Shown one piece after another: positions 51,461 to 62,112 of a DNA stretch of 64,000 nucleotides; the stretch's first letter is position 1, and every line of letters starts with the position of its first letter. The notes beneath the pieces are model-generated. The model had not been told where the DNA came from, did not search any database, and was given only the letters and a program-made list of their open reading frames with translations. The translations under genes were made by a program, and so were the position numbers. Origin of the DNA: Micrococcus sp. 2A (GTDB lineage Bacteria; Actinomycetota; Actinomycetes; Actinomycetales; Micrococcaceae); contig NZ_CP154351.1 in assembly GCF_039519235.1 (NCBI RefSeq), positions 1,674,001-1,738,000 on the forward strand, read 5' to 3'.

Positions 51461-53440
51461 ATGACCGAGAACACCACCCCTGACACCGCCCAGACCGCCG
51501 CGGACGACGTCGACCCCGCGGTCGCCGAGATCGCCCGCGAGACGCTCACCGAGGACGCCGTCCCGGCGGCCCCCGAGCAGACCTTCGCCGACTTCGGCGT
51601 GCACCCCGCCATGGTGGAGGCCCTCGAGGGCAAGGGGATCGTGCACCCCTTCCCCATCCAGTCGATGACCCTGCCCGTGGCCCTCGGCGGCCACGACATC
51701 ATCGGCCAGGCCAAGACCGGCACGGGCAAGACCCTGGGCTTCGGCCTGCCGGCGCTGCAGCGCGCCATCGGCCCGGGCGAGCCCGGTTGGGACAGGCTGG
51801 AGGCCGCGGGCACCGCCGGCGCCCCGCAGGCTCTGATCGTGGCCCCCACCCGCGAGCTCGCCGTCCAGGTGGCCGGAGACCTCGTGTTCGCCGCGTCGAA
51901 GCGGCCCGTGCGCATCGCCACCATCTACGGCGGCCGCGCCTACGAGCCGCAGATCGAGGAGCTGCAGCGCGGCGTCGAGGTCGTCGTCGGCACCCCCGGC
52001 CGCCTGATCGACCTGCTGCGCCAGAAGCACCTGCGCCTGGACCACGTGAACACGGTGGTGCTGGACGAGGCGGACGAGATGCTGGACCTCGGCTTCCTCC
52101 CGGACGTCGAGACCCTGCTCTCCGCGGTCCCGGGCAAGCGCCAGACCATGCTGTTCTCGGCCACCATGCCCGGCCCCGTCGTCGCCATGGCGCGCCGCTA
52201 CATGACGCAGCCGACCCACATCCGCGCCTCCGACGGCGAGGACGAGGGCCTGACGAAGAAGGACATCCGCCAGCTCGTCTACCGCGCGCACCACATGGAC
52301 AAGGACGAGCTCGTGGCCCGCGCGCTGCAGGCGAACGGCCGCGGCCGCACCATCATCTTCACGCGCACCAAGCGCACCGCCGCCCGCGTGGCGGACGAGC
52401 TGGTCTCCCGCGGCTTCGCCGCCGGCCCGCTGCACGGCGACCTGGGCCAGGGCGCCCGCGAGCAGGCGCTGCGCGCATTCCGCAACGGCAAGGTGGACAT
52501 CCTCGTGGCCACCGACGTCGCCGCGCGCGGCATCGACGTGGACGACGTGACCCACGTGTTCAACTTCCAGGCCCCCGAGGACGAGAAGACCTACGTGCAC
52601 CGCGTGGGCCGCACCGGCCGTGCAGGGCACAAGGGCATCGCCGTGACCCTCGTGGACTGGGACGACCTGCCGCGCTGGAAGCTGATCGACAAGGCCCTGG
52701 GCCTGGGCCAGCCCGAGCCGCCGGAGACCTACTCCTCCTCCCCGTGGCTGTTCGAGGACCTCGACATCCCCAAGGGCACCAAGGGCCGCCTGCCCAAGGA
52801 CAAGCGCACCCTCGAGGGCCTGAGCGGCGAGCGCCTCGAGGACCTCGGCGGTCCTGAGTCCACGCCCCGCGCGGGCCGCGGCGGGGACCGCGAGCGCGGC
52901 GGACGCGACGGCGCCCGCGAGGGCGGTCGAGGCCGTGGCGCCCGGGACGAGGACCGCAACCGCGGCGGCCGGGACGGCGAGCGTGGTGGCCGTGACGCCG
53001 AGCGGGAGGGCTCCCGCGACGGCGGCCGTGGTCGAGGACGCGGTCGGGGCGGGCGTCCCTCCGCGGGAGCCGCGGTGAACGGGCGCCCCGCCGAGGGCCG
53101 CGCGGACGAGCGCCCCCGCCCCGAGCAGGCGGAGCAGAAGGCCTCGCGCTCCGCGGATCGTGCGCCCCGCGCCGAGCGCGCCGAGAGCCCCGCTCGTGCT
53201 GAGCGGTCCGAGCGCGCCCCGCGCACGGAGGGCACCGGCCACCGGGCCGAGTCGCGGTCCGAGGGCCGTGCGGAGCGCCCCGCGGCGGAGGCCGCGGCTC
53301 CCCGTTCCGCGGGCACGGAGCGTGCCCCGCGCACGGAGCGCGCCGAGCGGCGCGCGGAGGGCACGAGCGACCGTCACGCCCGCCGCCGCGAGCGCAGCCG
53401 CGCCCGCATGGAGGCCCGCAAGCGCGGCACCACGCGCTGA
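51461..53440 (+). CDS. DEAD-box RNA helicase with long Arg-rich tail
   Basis: A 659-residue protein. All motifs are present: the Q motif region HPFPIQS, AKTGTGKT, APTRELA, VLDEADEML, LFSATMPG, ATDVAARGIDVDD and HRVGRTGRAG. Residues after ~460 form a disordered, basic RG/RD/ER-rich tail (GGRDGERGGRDAER) of ~190 residues that should bind RNA. It probably unwinds structured RNA and ribosome intermediates. The start ATG follows ~250 bp without a gene. A symmetric hairpin ends it. Confidence 0.93.
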   Translation: MTENTTPDTAQTAADDVDPAVAEIARETLTEDAVPAAPEQTFADFGVHPAMVEALEGKGIVHPFPIQSMTLPVALGGHDIIGQAKTGTGKTLGFGLPALQRAIGPGEPGWDRLEAAGTAGAPQALIVAPTRELAVQVAGDLVFAASKRPVRIATIYGGRAYEPQIEELQRGVEVVVGTPGRLIDLLRQKHLRLDHVNTVVLDEADEMLDLGFLPDVETLLSAVPGKRQTMLFSATMPGPVVAMARRYMTQPTHIRASDGEDEGLTKKDIRQLVYRAHHMDKDELVARALQANGRGRTIIFTRTKRTAARVADELVSRGFAAGPLHGDLGQGAREQALRAFRNGKVDILVATDVAARGIDVDDVTHVFNFQAPEDEKTYVHRVGRTGRAGHKGIAVTLVDWDDLPRWKLIDKALGLGQPEPPETYSSSPWLFEDLDIPKGTKGRLPKDKRTLEGLSGERLEDLGGPESTPRAGRGGDRERGGRDGAREGGRGRGARDEDRNRGGRDGERGGRDAEREGSRDGGRGRGRGRGGRPSAGAAVNGRPAEGRADERPRPEQAEQKASRSADRAPRAERAESPARAERSERAPRTEGTGHRAESRSEGRAERPAAEAAAPRSAGTERAPRTERAERRAEGTSDRHARRRERSRARMEARKRGTTR

Positions 53441-53478
53441 GCCTCCCCGCCCGGCGCCGCAGCGCTCGTGGCGCCCCC

Positions 53479-53519
53479 GCGACCCCTCCGACGGCCGATC
53501 CGGCGCGCGGAGGGGTCGC
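53479..53519. terminator. Bidirectional terminator hairpin
   Basis: GCGACCCCTCCG and its exact complement CGGAGGGGTCGC form 12-bp arms around 17 nt, midway between the convergent helicase and PHP genes. No T-run is seen. Confidence 0.65.
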
Positions 53520-53582
53520 TGCGGCTCCAGGGTCGATCACGGGTGCGGCCGGGGCCCCGGGAGTGAGAAGGGACGGTCGGGC

Positions 53583-54434
53583 TCACCCCCGCACGACGGC
53601 GGCGCCGGTCCCCTGCCGCTCGATCTCGGCGAGGACGTCCTCGCCGGTGGTGAACTCGCCGATCAGGTTGGGCTTGCCGGCCCCGTGGTAGTCCGAGGAG
53701 CCCGTGACGATGAGGCCGTGGCGGTCCGCGAGCTCCCGCAGCCTCGCGCGCTCCGGCTCGGGGTTGTCCCGGTGGTCGGCCTCGAGGCCGGCCAGGCCCG
53801 CCTCGATCATGGACTCGATGACCTCCACGCCCACCACCCGGCCGCGCATCGTCGCCCGCGGGTGGGCGAACACGGGCACGCCGCCCGCACCTCGGATGAG
53901 CTCGACGGCGACCGCCGGGTCCGGGGCGTGGTGCGGCACGTAGTACTTGGAGCGGCCGGTCAGGATCGTGGCGAACGCCGCGGAGCGGTCCGGAACCACG
54001 CCGAGGGTGACGAGGGCGTCGGCCAGGTGGGGGCGGCCGATCGTGGCGCCCTCCGCCGCGTGCTCCTGCACGAGCTCCCACGTGAGGGGGTAGTCCTCCC
54101 CCAGCCGTGCAGCCATCTCCTGCGCCCGCGTGAGGCGCGCCGAGCGCGCGGCCGTGAGCTCGCGCAGCAGGGTCGGGTCCTCGGGGTCGTGGAGGTAGGC
54201 GAGCAGGTGCACGCTCGTGCCGTCGGCGGCCATGCAGGACATCTCCATCCCGGGGACGAACGTGAGTCCCTCCTCGAGCGCCGCCTGCGCGGCCTCGGCC
54301 CAGCCGGAGGCCGTGTCATGATCGGTGAGGGCCAGTCCGTCCAGGCCTGCACGGGCCGCGGCCCGCACCACGTCGGCGGGCGGCTGGGTGCCGTCGGACT
54401 CCGTGGAGTGGGTGTGCAGGTCATAGCGCGCCAT
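53583..54434 (-). CDS. PHP-domain phosphoesterase (RNase AM/TrpH-like)
   Basis: A 283-residue PHP protein. Metal ligands lie in YDLHTHSTESDG, ALTDHDTASG, PGMEMSC, IGRPHLADAL, FAHPRAT and GSSDYHGAGK, the full trinuclear set. Homologues hydrolyse 3',5'-nucleoside bisphosphates or short RNA 5' ends. TACGCT 8 nt before the ATG suggests a leaderless start, back-to-back with the aminopeptidase gene. Confidence 0.9.
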   Translation of the reverse strand: MARYDLHTHSTESDGTQPPADVVRAAARAGLDGLALTDHDTASGWAEAAQAALEEGLTFVPGMEMSCMAADGTSVHLLAYLHDPEDPTLLRELTAARSARLTRAQEMAARLGEDYPLTWELVQEHAAEGATIGRPHLADALVTLGVVPDRSAAFATILTGRSKYYVPHHAPDPAVAVELIRGAGGVPVFAHPRATMRGRVVGVEVIESMIEAGLAGLEADHRDNPEPERARLRELADRHGLIVTGSSDYHGAGKPNLIGEFTTGEDVLAEIERQGTGAAVVRG

Positions 54435-54469
54435 GAGTCCCCAGCGTAGGCGGTGCCATGATGGTGGGC

Positions 54470-56041
54470 ATGACCGACTCCGCACAGCACCCCGCCGACC
54501 CTGCTCCCGAGGGCGGTCCCGCCGCCGAGACCAGCCCGGCCCCCCAGCCCCTGGCCGAGCGAGTGGAGAACCGCTCCCAGCGCCCCAGCTCGGACGCCTT
54601 CCGCGCCTTCATGGCCTCGGGCTGGGCGCCCGCCTCACAGGAGCTGCCCGCCGCCGACGCCGTGGCCCCCCACGCCGCGCGCCGCCGCGCCGCACTCTCC
54701 GCCCGCTTCCCCGGCGAGCGCCTCGTGGTGCCCGCGGGCCGGCTCAAGGTCCGCTCCAACGACACCGACTACCGCTTCCGGGCACACTCCGCGTTCGCGC
54801 ACCTCACGGGCCTGGGCGTGGACCACGAGCCGGATGCCGTGCTCATCCTCGAGCCCACGGACCCCGGGGTGGGCGACGACGGGGCCGACCACGAGGCCAC
54901 CCTGTACTTCCGCCCCCTCGCGGGGCGCGACTCGGAGCAGTTCTACGCCGACCCCCGCGCGGGCGAGTTCTGGATCGGACCCCGGCCCACCCTGGCGGAG
55001 ATGGCCGCCCGCACCGGGCTGCGCACCGCCGGCCTCGAGGAGCTCGAGTCGGCCCTGACCAAGGACGCCGGGCAGGGGCAGGTCCGCCTGCTGGCAGAGT
55101 CCGACCTCGACGTGGACGCCCAAGTGGCCGCCGCCCGCACCGAGGCCGGCCAGGACCTCGCGGCCGCCCAGGCCGCCGACGTCGAGCTCGCCGAGTTCTG
55201 CTCCGAGCTGCGCCTCGTGAAGGACGAGTGGGAGGTCGACCGCATGCGCGCCTCGGTGGCCGCCACGATCGCCGGCTTCGAGGACGTCGTCCGCGCCCTG
55301 CCGCGCGCGGTGGGCCACCGCCGCGGAGAGCGCGTCGTGGAGGGCGCCTTCTTCGCCCGCGCCCGCGAGGAGGGCAACGACCTCGGCTACGACACGATCG
55401 CCGCCGCCGGGAACAACGCCACCGTGCTCCACTGGATCCGCAACACCGGGGAGGTCCGCGACGGCGACCTCCTGCTCCTGGACGCGGGCGTGGAGGACGA
55501 CTCCCTCTACACCGCGGACATCACCCGCACCCTCCCGGTGAACGGGGCCTACACGGAGGTGCAGCGCCGCGTGTACCAGGCCGTGCTGGACGCCGCCGAC
55601 GCCGCGTTCGCCATCGTGAAGCCGGGCATCCGCTTCCGCGAGATCCACGCGGAGGCCATGCGCGTCCTCGTGGATCGCCTCTCCGCGTGGGGCCTGCTGC
55701 CGGTCTCCGCCGAGGAGGCGCTGTCCGAGGAGGGCCAGCACCACCGCCGCTGGATGCCGCACGGCACCTCCCACCACCTCGGCCTGGACGTGCACGACTG
55801 CGCGCAGGCCAAGCGGGAGCTCTACCTCGACGGCGTGCTCGAGCCGGGCATGGTGTTCACGATCGAGCCGGGGCTGTACTTCAAGGCCGAGGACCTCGCG
55901 ATCCCGGAGGAGTACCGCGGGATCGGCGTGCGGATCGAGGACGACGTCCTCGTCACGCAGGACGGCGCGGAGAACCTCTCCGCCGCCCTGCCCCGCGCCC
56001 CCGAGGACGTGGAGGCCTGGATGGCGCGCCTCCAGGGGTGA
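54470..56041 (+). CDS. pepP: Xaa-Pro aminopeptidase (M24B)
   Basis: A 523-residue metallopeptidase that removes N-terminal residues before Pro. The five metal ligands are visible: LLLDAGVEDDS (Asp), TADITRTLP (Asp), PHGTSHHLGLDVHD (His), FTIEPGLYF (Glu) and VRIEDDVLV (Glu). An N-terminal AMP_N domain precedes these (FRAHSAFAHLTG). The start may be the ATG at 54470 (chosen), or 54458/54461. Confidence 0.93.
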   Translation: MTDSAQHPADPAPEGGPAAETSPAPQPLAERVENRSQRPSSDAFRAFMASGWAPASQELPAADAVAPHAARRRAALSARFPGERLVVPAGRLKVRSNDTDYRFRAHSAFAHLTGLGVDHEPDAVLILEPTDPGVGDDGADHEATLYFRPLAGRDSEQFYADPRAGEFWIGPRPTLAEMAARTGLRTAGLEELESALTKDAGQGQVRLLAESDLDVDAQVAAARTEAGQDLAAAQAADVELAEFCSELRLVKDEWEVDRMRASVAATIAGFEDVVRALPRAVGHRRGERVVEGAFFARAREEGNDLGYDTIAAAGNNATVLHWIRNTGEVRDGDLLLLDAGVEDDSLYTADITRTLPVNGAYTEVQRRVYQAVLDAADAAFAIVKPGIRFREIHAEAMRVLVDRLSAWGLLPVSAEEALSEEGQHHRRWMPHGTSHHLGLDVHDCAQAKRELYLDGVLEPGMVFTIEPGLYFKAEDLAIPEEYRGIGVRIEDDVLVTQDGAENLSAALPRAPEDVEAWMARLQG

Positions 56042-56074
56042 TCGGCGCGGGGGGCTCTGGCTAGGCTCGCGGGC

Positions 56075-57883
56075 ATGACCGCCCACCTCGTCTCCGAGCT
56101 CACCGACCTGCGGGAACGCCTCCTCGACGCCGAGGCCGAGCACGCCGCCCTCATCGAGCGTGTGCGCGAGCGCCACCGGCCCTCCGCCCGCAACCTCGTG
56201 CACTACGTGGCCCTGCGCGGCACGGACCTGCGCCCCCTCCAGGACTCGCTCAGCGAGGTGGGGCTCTCCTCCCTCGGGCGCATGGAGGCGGGGGTGCTCG
56301 GCCACCTGGACGCGGTGCTCCGCGCGGTCCGCGCGCTGGACGGCGCGCCTGCAGCCGAGCCCGACGACGGCGCGCCGTCCGCGCTCACCCCCGCCGTGGG
56401 GCGGGAGATCCTCGAGCGCAACGCGAACGCCCTGCTGGGCCCGATGCGCCAGGACCGGCAGACCCGCGTGATGGTCACCATGCCGAGCGAGGCCGCCACC
56501 GACCCGGAGCTGGTGCGCGGCATGGCGGCGGCGGGCATGGACCTGGCCCGCGTGAACTGCGCCCACGACGGGGAGGACGCGTGGGCCGCCATGATCGACA
56601 CGCTGCGCGGCCTCGGCTCGGATGAGCGCCCCGCACCGCGCGTCGCGATGGACCTGGCCGGGCCCAAGCTGCGCACGGGCCCGCTCGAGCCGGGGCCGCG
56701 GGTGCTCAAGGTGAAGCCCTCGCGCGACGACGGCGGCCAGGTCCTGGAGCCGTCCCGGGTGTGGCTCGGCGCCGCTCCGGACGGGGCCGGGGAGCACCCG
56801 GCGGGGGACGGCGTCGTCGTGCCCCTGCAGGACCCGGACGTGCAGGTGCTGGCCGCCCTCGAGCCGGGCGACGAGGTGGACCTGAAGGACGCGCGCGGAT
56901 CCCGCCGCACGCTGATGGTGGAGCGCGTGAGCGGCGCCGGACTGCTCGTGAGCACGGTCCGCACCGTGTACTGGGAGACCGGCATGCGGGTGGACACCCC
57001 GCACGGGTCCCTCACGGTCGGCGAGCTGCCCCCGCTCGAGCAGAGCATGCGGGTGCAGGTGGGCGAGGACGTGGTGCTCACCCGCTCGATGCAGGCGCGC
57101 CCCGCCGTCGCCGCCCCGCCCTACCGCATCGGCTGCTCCCTCGAGCAGGCCTTCCGGGACGTCTCCGTGGGCGAGCGGGTGTGGATCGACGACGGCCGGA
57201 TCGGCGGCGAGGTGACCGCCAACGACGGCGAGGAGATCACCCTGACGGTCACGAACGCCGGGCCGGCGGGCGCCAAGCTGAAGGCCGAGAAGGGGATCAA
57301 CTTCCCCGACACCGCCCTCGAGATCCCCGCGCTCACGGCGGAGGACCTCTCCCACATCCCGTTCGTGGCCTCCCACGCGGACATGGTCAACATGTCGTTC
57401 GTGCGCTCGGCCGCCGACGTCGCCCGCCTCATCGAGGCGCTCGAGGAGCAGGACGCGAAGGACGTGGACGTCACCCTCAAGATCGAGACGGTGGCCGCGT
57501 TCGAGCAGCTGCCGCTCATGCTCCTGGAGGCCATGCGGTGGAACGACGTGGGCGTGATGGTCGCCCGCGGCGACCTCGCGGTGGAGGCCGGATTCGAGCG
57601 CATGGCCGAGCTCCAGGAGGAGATCCTGTGGCTCTGCGAGGCCGCCCACGTGCCCGCGATCTGGGCCACGCAGATCCTCGAGTCGCTGGCCAAGAAGGGC
57701 CTGCCCTCGCGCGCCGAGATCACCGACGCCGCGATGGCCCAGCGCGCGGAGGCCGCGATGCTGAACAAGGGCCCCTACATCGAGGACGCGATCACCTCGC
57801 TGGGCGACATCCTCGCCCGCATGGGCGCTCACACCCGCAAGAAGGGGGACATGCTGCGGCGGCTGGAGTCCTGGAGCCTCTGA
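56075..57883 (+). CDS. Pyruvate kinase-like protein
   Basis: A 602-residue protein whose core resembles pyruvate kinase: RVMVTMPSEAATDPEL, MDLARVNCAHDG, VAMDLAGPKLRTGPL, TLKIETVAAFEQLPLML, GVMVARGDLAVEAGFERM and IWATQILESLAKKGLPSRAEI. It carries a ~130-residue N-terminal extension and a ~100-residue insertion in the barrel, and stops right after the barrel, without the allosteric C-terminal domain. Thus it is not the housekeeping Pyk; activity is uncertain. TAGGCT 7 nt before the ATG suggests a leaderless mRNA. Confidence 0.8.
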   Translation: MTAHLVSELTDLRERLLDAEAEHAALIERVRERHRPSARNLVHYVALRGTDLRPLQDSLSEVGLSSLGRMEAGVLGHLDAVLRAVRALDGAPAAEPDDGAPSALTPAVGREILERNANALLGPMRQDRQTRVMVTMPSEAATDPELVRGMAAAGMDLARVNCAHDGEDAWAAMIDTLRGLGSDERPAPRVAMDLAGPKLRTGPLEPGPRVLKVKPSRDDGGQVLEPSRVWLGAAPDGAGEHPAGDGVVVPLQDPDVQVLAALEPGDEVDLKDARGSRRTLMVERVSGAGLLVSTVRTVYWETGMRVDTPHGSLTVGELPPLEQSMRVQVGEDVVLTRSMQARPAVAAPPYRIGCSLEQAFRDVSVGERVWIDDGRIGGEVTANDGEEITLTVTNAGPAGAKLKAEKGINFPDTALEIPALTAEDLSHIPFVASHADMVNMSFVRSAADVARLIEALEEQDAKDVDVTLKIETVAAFEQLPLMLLEAMRWNDVGVMVARGDLAVEAGFERMAELQEEILWLCEAAHVPAIWATQILESLAKKGLPSRAEITDAAMAQRAEAAMLNKGPYIEDAITSLGDILARMGAHTRKKGDMLRRLESWSL

Positions 57884-57910
57884 ACGGGACGGCGGTCCCC
57901 CGACGACGAC

Positions 57911-57937
57911 GGCCCGGCCCCTCGGGGGGACCGGGCC
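57911..57937. terminator. Bidirectional terminator hairpin
   Basis: GGCCCGG (57911-57917) pairs with CCGGGCC (57931-57937), with an inner CCCCTCGGGG that can extend the stem. It lies between convergent genes. Confidence 0.6.
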
Positions 57938-57957
57938 GCGGTGTGCGGGGCGGCGCG

Positions 57958-58695
57958 TCAGGCGCGGTGGGAGCCGCCCTCGGCCGGAGGCTGCGGCCCG
58001 GGGCGGCCGCCGCGTGCCTCGATGAGGCGCGCGACCTCCTCGGGGGGCAGGCTCACGCCGTAGGAGCGATCGAGGCCGGCCGGGGCCGCGGGCGCGCCGG
58101 CCGGGGCCGACGGAGCGGGCGCGCCGGCGTCGTGGTCCGCGGGAGCGGCCTGGTCCGGGGCCGCCGTGATGGGGGCCGGAGCCGCCGGCGCGGGGGCCGC
58201 CGGGGCCGGGCGGGCGGTGAGGCCGAGCTCCTGGCGGGCGCGCGCGGCGTGCTCGAAGGCGATCACGAGGTCGTAGCCGGCGGGCACCACGGCCTGCGAG
58301 GAGGCGAAGCCGTGCCGGCCCTTGCGCAGCGCGAACCCGATCACCCCGAACAGCAGCCACACGGCCAGGCCCAGCAGCGCCGAGGTGAGGATCTGGAGCG
58401 GCCCTCCCGACGGGTCCAGCAGGAGGAGGAACGCGCCGATCAGGGCGCCGAACATCAGGCCCCGCACGCCCGCCCCGAGCGCCACCTGCGCGTAGTTGAG
58501 GCGGCCGCGCACCCGCTCCACCACGCGCAGGTCCTTGCCGACGATGGAGACGGCGCTGACCGGGAAGTCCGTGGCGGCCAGCCGGTCCACCTGCTCGCGC
58601 GCCTCGGTGTACGTGGAGTAGGTGGCCACGAGCTCTCCGCGGGGCAGGCCCGTGTCGCCGGATCCGGGGGCGGGGCTGGACATCATGAAGGACAT
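57958..58695 (-). CDS. General stress protein 17M-like membrane protein
   Basis: A 245-residue protein. The N-terminal domain (ATYSTYTEAREQVDRLA, VSAVSIVGKDLRVVERV) matches the YflT/17M-like fold. Two membrane helices follow (LMFGALIGAFLLLL and LTSALLGLAVWLLFGVIGFAL), then a second small soluble segment and a Pro/Ala-rich tail of ~80 residues. The role is unknown; family members are stress-induced. Confidence 0.8.
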   Translation of the reverse strand: MSFMMSSPAPGSGDTGLPRGELVATYSTYTEAREQVDRLAATDFPVSAVSIVGKDLRVVERVRGRLNYAQVALGAGVRGLMFGALIGAFLLLLDPSGGPLQILTSALLGLAVWLLFGVIGFALRKGRHGFASSQAVVPAGYDLVIAFEHAARARQELGLTARPAPAAPAPAAPAPITAAPDQAAPADHDAGAPAPSAPAGAPAAPAGLDRSYGVSLPPEEVARLIEARGGRPGPQPPAEGGSHRA

Positions 58696-58786
58696 GTCCC
58701 CATTGTGCCTGGCCGCGGGCGCGGAGGCCCGGGAGTCCGCCCATTGCGGACACCCGCCCCACCGGGCGGGCGCGGAGAGGACCCAC

Positions 58787-58792
58787 TAGGCT
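58787..58792 (+). promoter_or_regulatory. -10 box of the MgtE-N/CBS gene
   Basis: TAGGCT, 6 nt before the GTG start: a leaderless promoter. An upstream CCCGCCC-CACC-GGGCGGG hairpin lies at 58753-58770. Confidence 0.5.
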
Positions 58793-58798
58793 GGCCCG

Positions 58799-60061
58799 GT
58801 GAACTCCCCCAAGATCTTCGTGGCCCGCCTGCTGGGCCTGGACGTGTTCGACCCGCTGGGCGACCGTCTGGGCCGGCTGCGCGACGTCGTGGTCCTGGAC
58901 CGGGGCGGGGTCGCCACCCCCGTGGCCACCGGCCTGGTGATCGAGGTCCCCGGCAAGAAGCGCGTCTTCGTGCCCATGACCCGTGTGACCTCCATGGACT
59001 CGGGCCAGATCATCACCACGGGCCTCATCAACCTGCGCCGCTTCTCCCGCCGCGGCGGGGAGCAGACCGTCGCGGGCGACCTCTTCGACCGGCGCGTGCG
59101 CCTCACGGACGGCTCGGGCGAGGCCGTCCTCGAGGACATCGGGCTGGAGCAGCAGCGCAACGGCGACTGGCTCGTCTCGGACATGTACGTCCTGCGCCCC
59201 ACGGGCCGCGGCGCCTTCGGCCGCCCGCGGGGAGAGCACCTGCTCCTCACGTGGGACGAGGCCCGCTGGGCCGGGCAGGCCGAGCCGCAGGGGGCCACGA
59301 GCTTCGTGGCCGCCCACGAGGACCTCAAGGCCGCGGACCTCGCGGACATGATGCACGAGATGCCGGAGAAGCGCCGCGTGGAGGTCGCCAACGAGCTCCA
59401 GGACGAGCGCCTCGCGGACGTCCTCCAGGAGCTGCCCGATGACGACCAGGTCCAGATCCTCTCCCACCTGGACATCGAGCGCGCCGCGGACGTCCTCGAG
59501 GAGATGGACCCCGACGACGCCGCGGACCTCCTCCACGAGCTGCCCGACTCCCAGCAGGAGCTGCTCCTGGAGCTCATGGAGCCCGAGGACGCCGAGGACG
59601 TGCGCCGCCTGCTCGAGTACGAGGAGGACACGGCGGGCTCCGTCATGACGCCCGTGCCCGTGATCCTCCCGCCCGAGGCGACCGTGGCCGAGGCCATGGC
59701 CACCATCCGGCAGCACGAGATCTCCCCCGCGCTCGCCTCCCTCGTGATCGTGGCCCGCCCGCCGCTGGAGACGCCCACGGGACGGTTCCTGGGCGTCGTG
59801 CACTTCCAGCGCCTGCTGCGGTACCCGCCGCCCGAGGCGATCGGCAACATCATGGACAAGGACCTCGAGCCGGTCTCCGACCTGGCCCCACTGGCCCACG
59901 TCACCCGCGAGCTGGCCACGTACAACCTGACGTCCATCCCCGTGGTCAACGCCCAGCACCGCGTGGTGGGCGCCGTGAGCGTGGACGACGTCCTCGACCA
60001 CATCCTCCCGGACGACTGGCGCGCGATGGACCCGGACGACCATCCGGCCGCCGCCGGCTGA
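58799..60061 (+). CDS. MgtE N-terminal/CBS-domain protein without transporter domain
   Basis: A 420-residue soluble protein. Residues ~5-170 look like PRC-barrel repeats (DVFDPLGDRLGRLRDVVVLD), ~180-280 are the helical MgtE_N repeat (VLQELPDDDQVQILSHL, EEMDPDDAADLLHELPDSQQ), and the rest a CBS pair (GSVMTPVPVILPPEATVAEA, DVLDHILPDDW). The MgtE membrane channel is absent. It may sense Mg2+ or nucleotides and act on a separate transporter. DUF1003 follows it, as often seen in actinobacteria. Confidence 0.85.
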   Translation: MNSPKIFVARLLGLDVFDPLGDRLGRLRDVVVLDRGGVATPVATGLVIEVPGKKRVFVPMTRVTSMDSGQIITTGLINLRRFSRRGGEQTVAGDLFDRRVRLTDGSGEAVLEDIGLEQQRNGDWLVSDMYVLRPTGRGAFGRPRGEHLLLTWDEARWAGQAEPQGATSFVAAHEDLKAADLADMMHEMPEKRRVEVANELQDERLADVLQELPDDDQVQILSHLDIERAADVLEEMDPDDAADLLHELPDSQQELLLELMEPEDAEDVRRLLEYEEDTAGSVMTPVPVILPPEATVAEAMATIRQHEISPALASLVIVARPPLETPTGRFLGVVHFQRLLRYPPPEAIGNIMDKDLEPVSDLAPLAHVTRELATYNLTSIPVVNAQHRVVGAVSVDDVLDHILPDDWRAMDPDDHPAAAG

Positions 60062-60121
60062 CCCCTCCCGCACCACCCCCCGAACCGCATCGACCGCACG
60101 GACCGCACCGAAGGAGTGAGC

Positions 60122-60927
60122 ATGTCGCAGACCACGAGGGAGCCTCGCGAGACCCGAGGCACGGGCCTGGACACGCCGCTGAGCGCGCGTCGACGCCGAG
60201 TGCCCCGCTTCAGCCCCAACCCGGACGCCTTCGGGGAGGCCACCGAGGGCATCGCCCGGTTCATGGGCACGCCGCAGTTCCTCGTGTGGATGACCCTGTT
60301 CTGCCTCCTGTGGGTCGGCTGGAACAGCTACGGGCCCGAGGGCCTGCGCTTCGACTCCGCGGCCCTGGGCTTCACCGCGCTGACCCTCATGCTCTCGCTC
60401 CAGGCCTCGTACGCGGCCCCTCTCCTCCTCCTCGCCCAGAACCGCCAGGACGACCGGGACAAGGTGTCCATGCGCGAGGACCGCGACCGGGCCGAGCGGA
60501 ACCTCGCGGACACGGAGTACCTCACGCGGGAGATCTCGGGCCTGCGCATCGCGCTGCAGGACGTGGCCACCCGCGACTTCGTGCGGGGCGAGCTGCGCGG
60601 CGTGCACGAGGACCTGATCGGCGAGCTGCGCGAGTCCCTCCGCGAAGAGCTCCGCGCCGAGATGCGCGCGGACCTGCTCTCCCCCGCCTCGGACGGCGGG
60701 GACGCCGGCGGCTCCGTGAAGAAGGCGAAGAAGAAGTCCCGGGACCGCGACGGCGGCGCGCGGCCCGGCGGGGACGCCGACGACGCCCAGACCACCACGC
60801 TCGCGATCATCGCGGCCCAGGAGGCCGCCGAGGAGGCCGCCGCTCGCGTCCGGGAGGGCGACGCCGCCCCCGGCCCGGACGCGACCGGCCCGAGCGCCAC
60901 CGGATCGAGCGCGGCGGACGGACGGCG

Positions 60928-60931
<4 letters not shown>
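60122..60931 (+). CDS. DUF1003 membrane protein
   Basis: A 269-residue protein with two membrane helices (FLVWMTLFCLLWVGW and LGFTALTLMLSLQASYAAPL) followed by the family motif LLAQNRQDDRDK and an amphipathic, highly charged C-terminal region with a basic KKAKKKSRDRD patch. The ATG is chosen because AAGGAG is 7 nt upstream. It overlaps mrp by 4 bp. Function is unknown, often linked to Mg transport genes. Confidence 0.87.
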
Positions 60932-62091
<1,160 letters not shown>

Positions 62092-62112
62092 GCGCCGGGA
62101 TCACCGCGGCGA

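Noticed and set aside
54635..60607. A 1990-codon open frame on the minus strand
   Set aside because: It is a shadow of pepP, the Pyk-like, MgtE-N and DUF1003 genes on the plus strand and opposes the 17M gene in another frame; its composition is unnatural.
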